Shown: positions 20,925 through 64,000 of the stretch, piece after piece | Numbering within the stretch: position 1 is the first letter of the stretch | Layout: each line of letters starts with the position of its first letter | Assembly (NCBI GenBank): GCA_020746105.1 | Contig: CM036626.1 | Location: 12,666,001-12,730,000 of the forward strand | Source of the DNA: Trogon surrucura | Taxonomy: Eukaryota > Chordata > Aves > Trogoniformes > Trogonidae | Length of the DNA: 64,000 bases | Direction of reading: 5' to 3' | Program-made: the position numbers and the translations under genes | Notes under the pieces: model-generated | What the model was told of the DNA's origin: nothing | The model's database searches: none | What the model saw: only the letters and a program-made list of their open reading frames with translations

Positions 20925-21215
20925 GTGAGGCGGGGCCGGGCCGGGCCACGCCGCGAGGACGGCCGGGCCGGGGAGGGGGGGGGCAAGAGGCGAGTGCGCG
21001 GCGGCGGCGGCGGGGGCCGGGCGGGGCCTCCCGTCGGGCGCGGGGGGGAGGTGGCGGCGGTTCCGGGGGCGGCGCGGGCCCGCCGGGGAGGGGGAGGGGG
21101 GCGGCCTCGCCTGCGGGAACGCGCACAGCTTGGCCGTGCGCGCGCGGCGCGAGCCCTCCGCTCGCCCCCCCCCCTTCCCTCTCTCCGCACCGGGCGCGTC
21201 CCCGCCTCCTCACCT

Positions 21216-21240
21216 CCCCCCCCCCCCCCCCCCCCCCCCC
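21216..21240 (+). repeat. Homopolymer run of 25 C in QRICH1 intron 1
   Basis: Uninterrupted C from 21216 to 21240, flanked by further C-rich sequence. The G-rich - strand could form quadruplexes, and the run length may be unreliable in assembly. Confidence 0.95.
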
Positions 21241-21980
21241 ACCCCCGCCCGCCTCCCGCCCTCCGCCCGGGCGGCGGCAGCGCGCGCCGGAAGGCCCGGC
21301 CTCCGCCTCTGCGCGGCGCGGCCCTCGGCGGCCGCCGTCCCCAGCGGAGCCCCCCAACATGGCTCCTGCCGCGGGGCGGGGAGCGGCGGGCGCGGTGCCT
21401 CCCGCGGGCCCGGGCCCGGGCGCTCCGCCGGGGAACAAAGGCGGCGAGGCGCAGCCCGGGCAGCGCCGTGGGAGGAGGCCCCGCCGGGCTCCGCGTCCCC
21501 CGTCTGAGCAAGGGGAGAGGCCGGGTCGCGGCCCGTGATCTCGGGGGCTAAATATGGAGCTTCGCCTCGTCCCGGCCGGGTGGCGAGACGGGCTGCGCCG
21601 TTCCCGTCCGTACCGGGGCCTGGGGGCAGCGCCGGGCTGGGGAGGGGGACACACATCTCTGGATCCGGTCACTGCTGCTGCCTTGTTCTCAGCTCTGCCT
21701 TCCCGTAACTCCGGTGTCACCGCCGGTGCGAGCGCTCGGCGCCCGTGACAGGAGAGCTCACAGCCCCGGCCCGAGGGGCCCTGCCCAGGCCGAGGGGCGC
21801 GGGGGTCAGGAATTGGGCACCTCGCAATTCCGCAGCAGGAGCTGCTGGCTGCGTGGATGATCACAGCTCTCCTTCCTGGTTTATCTTGTTTTTTGTCCTT
21901 CCTATATTAAAAATAAAGTGGCTTTAATAGAGAAAGAGGAACTGGGGATGGAAAGGGCTTCTTTGTTCTGTCTTCTCCAG

Positions 21981-22041
21981 AACGTTACAAGTCTAAGAGC
22001 TCAGGACAAGAGCAGCAGAAATACATGCAACATGGTGACTG
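21981..22041 (+). other. QRICH1: Possible second non-coding exon of QRICH1
   Basis: A strong acceptor (TGTTCTGTCTTCTCCAG ending at 21980) and a strong donor (G/GTGAGT, GT at 22042-22043) bracket 61 bases. If it is spliced to 25622, two short ORFs starting at 22025 and 22032 would both end at or just past the QRICH1 start codon. There is no transcript evidence, so this is a prediction from splice sites only. Confidence 0.35.
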
Positions 22042-22043
22042 GT

Positions 22044-44557
<22,514 letters not shown>

Positions 44558-47500
44558 GGCATCCTTCTTGGCTCAGAAGGGGTGGGGCGGGGTGACGGGG
44601 GAGGGACAAGCAAAGATAAATTGTACAGACTTTTACACTAAAGGAGATGCCTAAGTTTTTGGTTTTTTATTGGTGTAGTTATGAAGCCCTTTTAGGCTTC
44701 TTCTCTTTAAAAGAATCTAAAGGAAAACCTACCCATTGTGTATCCTACCCAACACACCAAACTGTTGGAACCATTGGAGGCTGCATATCCCGTGCGAGCT
44801 GGGAGCTGTGGAAAGCTGCTGGTTGACTCTGTTTTTTTTTATGATGTAGAAAACATGGACTACAGGATTGGCCTGGATGGCTGGGGCCTCTGTCTCCTTG
44901 GAGCACGTGCAGCCTAGAGGGCACAGAATGATGGATGGACCTGCTCAGCCAGTGGAGGAGAGGCAGGCATCTTTTCTTGTGCTTGGACGTTAATTTGCTG
45001 TTATCTTGGAAGGAAGAGGAGAGAGTGAACTGCAATTGTGATTTATACAGAAAAAAAAAACAAACCCAAACCAACGATTTCTATTCAGACCTTTAAGTGA
45101 CATTTTTAGATGTTAAAAGTACAAACTTTACCACACTCTTCTTTTTTGGCCTAACATTGAGGCCTTAAACCTTGAGGCTCCTGTGCCTGATGGAATTCTT
45201 GTAACATACACTTGTGTATCATATAAAGATACCACCCTGTTTCTCTTATGTATTCTTACTCTAGTTGTTTATTAAGAATGACGAGCACGTCTTTTCAACA
45301 TGCCATTGAACAATGTGTCTTTATTTGGGGAAGAGTGAGCTGTGAGGGTGGGGGGGTCATTATACAAAGATGAGTATGCAAACTGGTTGTTCTCATCCCT
45401 GTTTGTGCTTTCCAGCTTTGCTCTGCTGGACTTCTTTCACCCCTACGAATTAGGAAGGTAGAAGGGGATTAACTTCTGTTGAAGGACCGAATGTCTGCTT
45501 GCTGATGGAAGCTCAGTGTCAGGCTAGGAACACGGGATCCGCAAGAGCAGATCACGCTGTCCTCGAGCTCTGTGGCTAGCCTGTGACAGTTCACGCCAAG
45601 GCAAATCCCCCTCTCCTCACCTTTACAAATGCGTCACACCAGCGGCATGATGGAGGGGTACTAGAGGGAAAAGGCCTTCCAGGAGCAGCACACAGCTTAC
45701 TCCTGCCATTTTAACAGCCTTTTCACAGTTTTTAACACAGCTGTGTAGCTTCTGGCATCATTCATGACCATAAACCCCAGCCCTGTAGCCTTGCCTTGCC
45801 GCATCTTAAATGGTTGCTGTATTTTATATCATTAACAAGTAGTCTGCTCTTCTGAAGCCAGCGGGTAGCCAACCGTGCTTGAAGTGGGAGATCACTCTAG
45901 CCAGGCTTGTTGTTTGTGCCACGAGCTTCTTGGATGTGGAGAGATGACTTTGCTTCTTAAACTCGTCTTCCCTGCTTCTCCATATCATGTCCCTTCCCTG
46001 TTCCAAAATATATAGATACATATTTTAAATATATATTACAGTAAAAGAGCTTAAACTTGTGTACAGGCAAGCAGTTTTTCTGAAGCTTCTGTTGACCAGC
46101 ACCTGTCTGTATTGAGAAGAAAGGTCTGCCCTCTCTGTTGGTGTAAATGGTGAGAGTAGCCATTGCGTTCCCTGTCTTTGTGCTCTTGAGCGGCGTTGAG
46201 GTGTGTGGGCTTAGAGAGTCGTCAAGCCTCTGATGCTTCATATTGACTTTGTTCAGGAGGGAAGCGGCTGCGCTTGAGCTGGTTGTCAGTGCAAGCAGTT
46301 TGTTCCCTGAAGAGGACTCTGTGCTCAAATAAATGCAGAGAGGTGGAGTAGCGACGTGCTGTTGTTGGCTAATACCTGTACGCTAAAGCAGACTCTTAGC
46401 TCCGTGTCAGCCATCAGAGTTACACCAGGGGAAGACAGCCGGGGCTTGGTGCCCAGATCCTGGTGGGTAAGTTGGGAAGACGGTGTCCAGGTGGTGTGAT
46501 GTGCTGGCAACACGTACCCACAGCTCAGGCCAGCTGTTGGGAGCCAGCAGTCACCCCTGGCAGGGTGGCTGTCAGGATGACCAGAAGCCTGTAATCCCTT
46601 TACCATATCTTAGCAACCGGAATGTCCATCTCTGGCCCTGACTTCAGTATTCATGGACGTGGTTAGGGACGAGCTCCCACTGTTTCAAGAAGCTGGGTGT
46701 GCTTTTGCCTCAGGTTGCCCAGCAGGCCTGCACAGCACAGATTTCCTGTTCTTCTGGGCAGTTTGTTCTGTATTATGAGCAGAGTCGCAAATTTGTGAGG
46801 GAAAGTGCAGATGTCTGTGTTTGACTCCCCGTGCATGCTGTGCAGTGCCGCCTGGGAAGGTAGCGCCAGCGCCTGCTGCTTGGTTAGTCTCCATCAGAAA
46901 TGCAGTGGATGCTGAAGTCATCTGCCAGATACAAATTTCTTCATAAAGTGGTTTTGGGAATCACCTCTTACTCTAAAAATTGCCAGAAGATCGAATAACC
47001 TGACAGGCTATTGAGGCAGTTCCAGGTTAGAGGTGTCAGCTGAGCTTTCTGGGGAAATGAAATTCAATGTTACCTTAAAATTGTAGATTGTGCGCTTTCC
47101 TCACTACCCTGAACTGCAGGATGATCTTTGTAGGTGAAGAGTTCTCCTTGATCTTGGATTATACCACTTGGGAGCAGGGGAACGTGGCACGTGGTGAGCT
47201 GTGGAGATCTCCTGATGATCGGTTTTGTCCTGACAGACTGAAGTGTTTCCATTACTTTCTCATTGTCCAGACGTACAGAGGAGAGGGATTTGCTGACGCG
47301 GAAGTGGACTGCCCTACTGTTACTGTGCCATCTCATCCGAACGTCCACCGTGTTAACTTCATTCCCTATTTTTAGAGACAATCGGTATACTGTGACTTAA
47401 GGATTATTTTCCTGGACCTGGCTTCTAGTCTGGGTCTCTGGAGCTAGTTTAAAAGGTACAGTATTTCTAGAATATAAATACTGTGTTCTTTGATATTGAA

Positions 47501-49560
47501 GAACATGATCTGCTCCCTTTTAGGGGCTCACAGGAAGATGTGTGTAGAGTAGCACAGAACAGTGCTGTGGCTTAGAGTTGCTATCTAAGTTCTGTGAAAT
47601 ATTCCCAGTCAAACGTGTAAAATAGCTTTTTAACACTTTTCCTATAACCAGCTTGACTGCTGCTTTAAAGGGCATTCCCCCTCGGCTCTGAGAGTGCCAA
47701 ACTGCTAGCTCTTGTATGTGTGTATATATTAAATAAGAACTCTCCATGCCCTATGCCTTGTATGAGACAGGCTGAAAAATGCATTGATATCTAAATAAAG
47801 CAAGCTGAGGAGTCAAGCTGGAGACCCTGCATTGTTGGTTTTGAACTATGCCCATCTTGTCTCCGTGGTATGAAAGGAACCCTAGAAAGCAGAGCATCAC
47901 TGACAGATGTAAAGCACCTCACGTTCTGACATGAGACTCGCGTGTTGTGGTATCTCTTGACACGAATAGTGTTGCTTTCCTAAGGGAACATGTAGCCTCT
48001 TACGCACTTACACATGGCACCATTAGATTTTCATTTACTTTCAAGAGTTCAAGCATTTCCTCTAAGTGGTAATGGCTGAAGCAGTGGAGAGCAGACTAGA
48101 GAGGTTCTTTGTTCCTGTCTTGAGCAGCGGTGACTAAAGGGAACAGTCATAAGTAACTTAATAGGGCTCTCATCTGTTGGCTGCTTCACCCCTAGAGATC
48201 TCCTGGATTTTAGATGTGAGACAAGGTCTGCAGTAGTTCCTGAGCTGTTCTGCCTTGAACCTGGGGAAAAAAAGGCTTAATCTGATCCCTAAATAGGATT
48301 CATCATCTGCATCGTTGCTCCTAGGACAGAAATTAAGACACTTGTGTTCTTCCCGACTGTGTCAGGGCTACTGTCTGCCTCGCTGTATGGAGAATGGATT
48401 CAGCAATCCCCAACACCTCCTGCGCTGTGATAGGAACAGATCCAAAAGTGGTAGAGGAGAGGCCTCTGAGCATTTGTGGGGTGGAGGACTTGCTGATATT
48501 GTCGTTGCTTATCCTCTTGCTGGTCTGAATGCTGCTGGCATTTTACAGTCTGACCAAACCGCATTCTCATCCAAGTTTAATAGTGACTTACTTGCAATTA
48601 GTGTTTGGACTCTCAAATCACTGTCAAAGTGGGATATAAACTGTCTTCCACCCTATATGGGGCTTTTCTCCCCATCTTCTTGCTGGAGCTGCTCTACTTA
48701 AATAATCCAGGGGACGTACTTTATCCTGATCTTTCAGCCTGTTCTGTTTCACTGGTGCCAACAACACACAGGAAAGAGCCTTTCTCAGCTCAAGCATCTT
48801 CCTACCGTAAGGAGCATCTCAAATCTTGTAGAAGATCATCACTGATTTGATGCCCCAAAAATGTTGTCAGCGATTGCTGTGTCCCCTACTTGGTTCCCTT
48901 TGCTGTGCGGCTGAAGCTCGGCTCTCAGCACTGCGATCACTGTCTGTATAACCCTGTGCATGGCAGCCACGTTTGCCCGCTTCTCTCTTCTCTGAGCTCA
49001 TCAGAATGGGGAGGCAGATTGAATCCACTTACAGCAGCAATAAACCATGTCTAGAACTCGAGGGAACTTCAGGAGAGACCGAGGTGGAGGGGACGTCTTG
49101 GAAAGGCAGGGTCCCATTGCAGCCCAGAGCCTCGCTTGATAATGAGTGTGCAGCCTATATGCAAAATATGTCTTGTCTGTCCCTCCCGTGTTGACCCTGG
49201 TCTAAACAGCACATGTGATTGGCATCCTGCAAAGTGACCTTCAGAACTCTCCAGTAGCTTTGCCCCGTGAGTAACTCACACTACAAATCATTTTAAAGAG
49301 ATGCACTCAACTATTTTTTTAATTTAATTTTACTCTTATATTCTCTGCTCTTTGTAATCTGCTTGGAAATAAAATGTTTTTCCCTGCAGCTTTTGTTGTA
49401 GTCTATTTGAGAACCATTAAACTTTGTCTGGTGTTTCTATTGGAACAGAAGCCAAGTTGCCTGTTTACTGCCGTGCCCGTGCTCTAGCGTTAACAGCCGA
49501 GATCGGCTTAGCAAATCTTTGTTAGTGCTGTCCTTATTTAAAATAAAGGGTAGAGAGACC
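44558..49560 (+). other. QRICH1: QRICH1 3' UTR region, end uncertain
   Basis: No other gene is recognised after the QRICH1 stop. AATAAA signals occur at 46327-46332, 47794-47799, 49039-49044, 49368-49373 and 49542-49547, so the 3' UTR may be long with alternative ends. A 95-codon open frame on + (47088-47375), overlapped by one on - (47070-47381), matches nothing I know and is probably chance. Confidence 0.4.
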
Positions 49561-51400
49561 TGTTAAACTGATCTTGGTCTGGCACGATGCCTCCCGTTGT
49601 ACTGATCGTGTGACGGGTAACGCTGACTCGAGAGTGCATGTCCTTGGCAGGCGGCGTCTCTGAGCCCTGCCTCGGCGACGAGTGCCTCAGTGCCTTTACT
49701 GGTTACTGCTTGTGGTGCTGTGAGCCTGGATGTGGTATTTGCTGCGAAGGATGGTGCTTTGCTGAGAGCTCTGTAGCCCAAGCAAACTGCAAACCATGGG
49801 GCATCAGTGTCTGGATAGGTGAAATCAACTCTGAGCTGAGAATTGACCCAGGAATTACGTGAAGAAGTAAGACCAGGGTGAAAAACAGTCTTTGGTAGCA
49901 GAGCATCTTGGAGCAAGAAGCAAAACCCTGCGGAGTTTGAGTGTAGGATGATGACAAGCACTGTTCACACGTGGCTGTAGAGAGGTGGTACTGATGTTGT
50001 CGTTTGCAGTAGCAGTAATGGGATCGCTACCCACCTCTTGGCTTAAAACTTTAAGTGGCATTGCAGGTCCTCGTTGCTGGCTCTCGGCTGTGTAAGGGCT
50101 GCCTCTTCGTGATTCCGTGAGGGCCCCTAGGAGCCACGTGTCCCTCACAGCAAAGGGAACGTTCCTGCGCTGAGGCATATGTCTCCCTTTCCTCCTAGAA
50201 ACAAAACCATAATGTAGGTGAAAGCAAATCCAACTTTTAGAAGCTGCAGCCTCTATTCTGTGCAGATTATTGCTGTTGAGGCCAAACATTCAACCTGAGA
50301 GTCCTGCTTCTGTCTGTAGTATGGTTCACTCAAATGAGTTTCCTCCCTGTTGGTATCTACCAAAGCGTAGTTTAACTCGTTTCTAAACTCTGTGTTGTCT
50401 TTTGGAGAACCTTATTCAGACCAAAACATGCTCATCCAAATGATAGGACTGAATGTGACCAACAAACCTCGAGGCATACAAGGGCCATTTGCTTCTGAGT
50501 ATTTTGGAAGACCTGAATGGGTGTCTCTGCTCACGTTTCTGGTGTCCTATAGCTGGGTAACATGAGTAACACATTTTCTTAAAGCTTTGGACAAGGATTT
50601 TATCTACTGCAGTAAGGCAGTGGGAGGGACAGGAACACCTTTTGTTCCCTGAACCTGTGTTAAAGTGAGCTGCCCTGGATAGCCTGTTGTACAAGAGCAG
50701 GGTGAGAAGGGGTCTGGTCGTCTCATTTCCCTGGTGCTCTGAGGCCAGATCTGGGGCATCACAACAAGGAAACCAAGCACGGGCGGAGAAGGTTGTTCTG
50801 TAGCCTGCAGTACAGGAACTTTTCCTGATGTCCAAATGCATCTGCAGGGAGGGAATCATCCTGGAAACAGCCGATTGCTGGTTCCTGCAGTTCTCTAAGG
50901 CAGATCTGCTCGTTCCTGTCCTGCAGGGACGGCCCTCCCTGTTCCTGCTCTCCTTCGACATCCTCTCTCAGCGGCACGGGCAGGAAGGTGTTGCGCAGAG
51001 ACACCCGTGCTCAGCACAGTGCAGCGTCCTCACCCTCACCGCAGCCTGGCCTGGGGGGCTGAGCCCAGCCCAGGCCACCTCGCGTCCTCTGCGGACCACT
51101 GCCTCCGCACGATTCCCCTTCTCGTCCGTGCCTTTCGTTCCCTGAGCGTTGCCTTGCTCCTGCCCCTTGACTTCCATCCTCCTCACCGATCGTTCCAGCT
51201 CTGCACCCACCCTGTGTCCCACCAGCGCCTGGGGAAACTCTTTCCGATGAAACTGCCGGAGCAGCCAGTGCTGCACTCAAGGCCCGGCCGGCAGGGCCCC
51301 AGGGGCAGCCTCTTTGCGTGCAGGTCACCCAGGGCGAGGCGTTTTTAGGCTATTTTCTGCACCCGGGTCGCGCTCCTGCAAGCCAAGCCGGGCAGCTCAC
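49561..51400. other. Intergenic region between QRICH1 and IMPDH2
   Basis: No gene, RNA or transposon was recognised. The sequence becomes GC-rich from about 50900 and enters the IMPDH2 CpG island after 51400. Confidence 0.5.
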
Positions 51401-51769
51401 GCGTGGCTGGGCCCGGCCGCACCCAGAGCTCGGCGCCCTCCTCCCCGCTGCCTTCTCGTGCATCGCACCGGCTGCTCGGCTCCAGCCAAGGCACAGGCCC
51501 CGCCGTGGCGGATGGCGCCGGGCGGGGCTGTCGAGTCCCCGCCGTCGCCGCGCCGCAGCCGCAGCCGCTGCCGGGGGCGGTCTCCGGGCGGGGCCACGCG
51601 GTGCTGCCCTCCCGGCCGGCAGGGGGCGCTGCTGGGCGCTTGCTCTCTCTGGGACGCGGTGGGGGGGGGGGGGGGGGGGGGCGCGGCCTGAGCCCTCGCG
51701 GCCGCCGTTGAGGCGCGCGTGCGCTCGGGAGCGCGCGGGGCGGGCACGCGGCGGCGGCGGGCCGGCGGC
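51400..51769 (+). promoter_or_regulatory. IMPDH2: IMPDH2 CpG-island promoter
   Basis: A TATA-less, CpG-dense region with GGGCGG-type GC boxes near 51528 and 51580. It includes a 21-G run at 51661-51681, about 90 bases before the start codon, which is likely within or next to the leader. The transcription start cannot be fixed. Confidence 0.55.
51661..51681 (+). repeat. Homopolymer run of 21 G upstream of IMPDH2
   Basis: Uninterrupted G, preceded by GT and followed by CGCGG. A quadruplex is possible in DNA or in the leader RNA, depending on where transcription starts. Confidence 0.95.
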
Positions 51770-62894
<11,125 letters not shown>

Positions 62895-63107
62895 AGGTCT
62901 GACTGTCATCTGTCATCGTGCCACTCAGCCCTGTGCCACCCTCTGCGGGAGCTGCTCTTGCTGCAGAAGTGCCATTATCCTGTGGGCTGCCTGGAGCTCC
63001 CTGTATCCCTTGGCTGCTTCATCCACCACCCAAAAGGGCCCACCTCCAACCCAGGAGTGATGATCCTGGGCTGGTGCCTGGAGCCTTACACGTTCGCCGT
63101 GTTTTAC

Positions 63108-63113
63108 AATAAA
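63108..63113 (+). terminator. IMPDH2: IMPDH2 poly(A) signal
   Basis: AATAAA lies 213 bases after the stop codon, and only about 130 bases before the antisense retroviral LTR. Confidence 0.8.
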
Positions 63114-63239
63114 AGAGGAAAACGTGCAATCAGTGTCAGCCCGGAGCCCCTCCTCCTTGTGTACTACCCTTAATCCTCCTTCCTTGGTGTTCTCCTTGGC
63201 TTCCTGCACCCTCGCAGGAGCAGCTGGTGGTAGCAGGAG

Positions 63240-63833
63240 TGTTGCGGTTTTCAAAGGGAAGGTCGCAAAAACGACAGAACTTAACTACACGTAGATAAGC
63301 CAGAACTTCTTTATCGCAGCGCTGGGAAGCATGGAAACCATTCAGTGCTTCAGCTAGATCACAATTCAGCCTATTTATACACTTTTTATGCAAAATTATG
63401 ATCTTTAACATTTTTTAACATAAATATGCATACAATACCCACTATTAATTTTGACCTTTATAATGATTGGTTCAGCCCCTATTAATATTAATATATCTCA
63501 TTTCCCTACAATCGTTGGTCGTTGCGGTGAGACTACGTTTGATCACAAAGCACACAAGAAATAGAGAGGCACACCCGCATATATTGATCTAAGTGAAATA
63601 TGCTGTTATTAAGGTGCAGGTGCAGTGCTACAGATCTGGCTCTGCTAAGTACAAAACATTCCCTGCCGGTTTTGCATCAGCTCTAGCTCCAGCCATTTTC
63701 ATAAGCTGCATCTGTGATTTCTTAGCATAAGTGAGGTTTTGTGTATTTGTTATCCTTACCAACAAACTAATTAAAATAGTGATTAGTATTCATTAAACAA
63801 TTAGCTCTTTAAAACTTAGATTTGATTACAACA
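63240..63833 (-). mobile_element. Endogenous retrovirus 3' LTR, 594 bp, minus strand
   Basis: Read on the - strand, the element begins TGTTG and ends CAACA, the inverted TG...CA termini of a retroviral LTR. A purine-rich AAAGGGGGAAA tract precedes it (63834-63845), as a polypurine tract precedes a 3' LTR. Inside are a TATA box (TATAAATA on -, near 63372-63379) and, about 60 bases downstream, GATAAA (63310-63315) as a likely variant poly(A) signal. The composition is AT-rich, unlike the flanking IMPDH2 3' end. The class cannot be assigned from this sequence alone. The base-level boundary at 63240 rests on the termini; the second flanking duplication lies outside the window. Confidence 0.8.
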
Positions 63834-63845
63834 TTTCCCCCTTTG
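63834..63845 (-). other. Retroviral polypurine tract
   Basis: On the - strand an AAAGGGGGAAA run directly abuts the LTR start. In retroviruses this primes plus-strand DNA synthesis, and its position identifies the LTR as the 3' copy. Confidence 0.7.
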
Positions 63846-63887
63846 AAAGTACTGGTAATCATATTCCAATACTTTCACTCAGCTAAC

Positions 63888-64000
63888 TTACACATTTGTT
63901 ACCTCGATAGATTCAAAACCAGAATTGTCGTATGATGCTGGGTTATATGGTGGTGGATCATGTTGTCTTGACAATGTTGTCGCAATTCTTCGAGTCCAAT
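63888..64000 (-). CDS. 3'-terminal retroviral reading frame, probably the Env cytoplasmic tail (partial)
   Basis: On the - strand an uninterrupted frame of 36 codons enters from the window end and stops at TAA (63888-63890), about 40 bases before the polypurine tract. The peptide is hydrophilic with a PPPY motif and a Tyr/Ser/Asp-rich end. Its position directly before the 3' LTR fits the end of env, but the homology is not recognised, so an accessory or decayed frame is possible. Confidence 0.4.
   Translation of the reverse strand, partial: WTRRIATTLSRQHDPPPYNPASYDNSGFESIEVTNV

Noticed and set aside
20253..21864. Open frames of 432 codons (+) and 491 codons (-) in the QRICH1 CpG island
   Set aside because: They are overlapping, made of Arg, Pro, Gly and Ala, and cross promoter motifs and a C25 run. 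Lack of A/T removes stop codons; no domain is visible.

Overview
This is nuclear DNA from a vertebrate, almost certainly a bird. The evidence is the spliced protein-coding genes with GT-AG introns, the CR1 LINE fragments (the characteristic avian/sauropsid repeat), very GC-rich compact genes alternating with an AT-richer long-intron gene, and a betagamma-crystallin/aerolysin-type gene that mammals lack. I cannot name the species. All recognised host genes are on the + strand.

Layout: (1) 197-2837, the 3' end of USP19, with two alternative last exons, one encoding a C-terminal membrane anchor and one ending in MEEVD. (2) 4150-10440, SLC6A8, the creatine transporter: 14 coding exons, 657 aa, preceded by a 15-codon upstream ORF. 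(3) 11911-13099, an intronless betagamma-crystallin plus aerolysin-like gene of the epidermal differentiation-specific protein / ep37 type (339 aa). (4) 13798-19746, QARS1, glutaminyl-tRNA synthetase: 24 coding exons, 785 aa. (5) 20700 to about 47800 or 49550, QRICH1: non-coding 5' exon(s), nine coding exons, 773 aa, long introns with CR1 fragments, and a long 3' region. (6) 51770-63113, IMPDH2: 14 coding exons, exactly 514 aa. (7) 63240-64000, on the - strand, the 3' LTR and terminal internal sequence of an endogenous retrovirus that runs off the window end.

The order USP19-QARS1-QRICH1-IMPDH2, all co-directional, matches human 3p21.31 as I remember it. The SLC6A8 and crystallin/aerolysin genes sit between USP19 and QARS1, whereas human SLC6A8 is X-linked. 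The genes do not form an operon or pathway. They are mostly housekeeping functions: deubiquitination, creatine uptake, tRNA charging, ER-stress transcription and GTP synthesis. Each gene has its own CpG-type promoter except the crystallin/aerolysin gene.

Exon boundaries were set by hand from splice sites, reading phase and family knowledge. The summed CDS lengths are whole codons for every complete gene, which supports the models. Untranslated exons and transcript ends are less certain.
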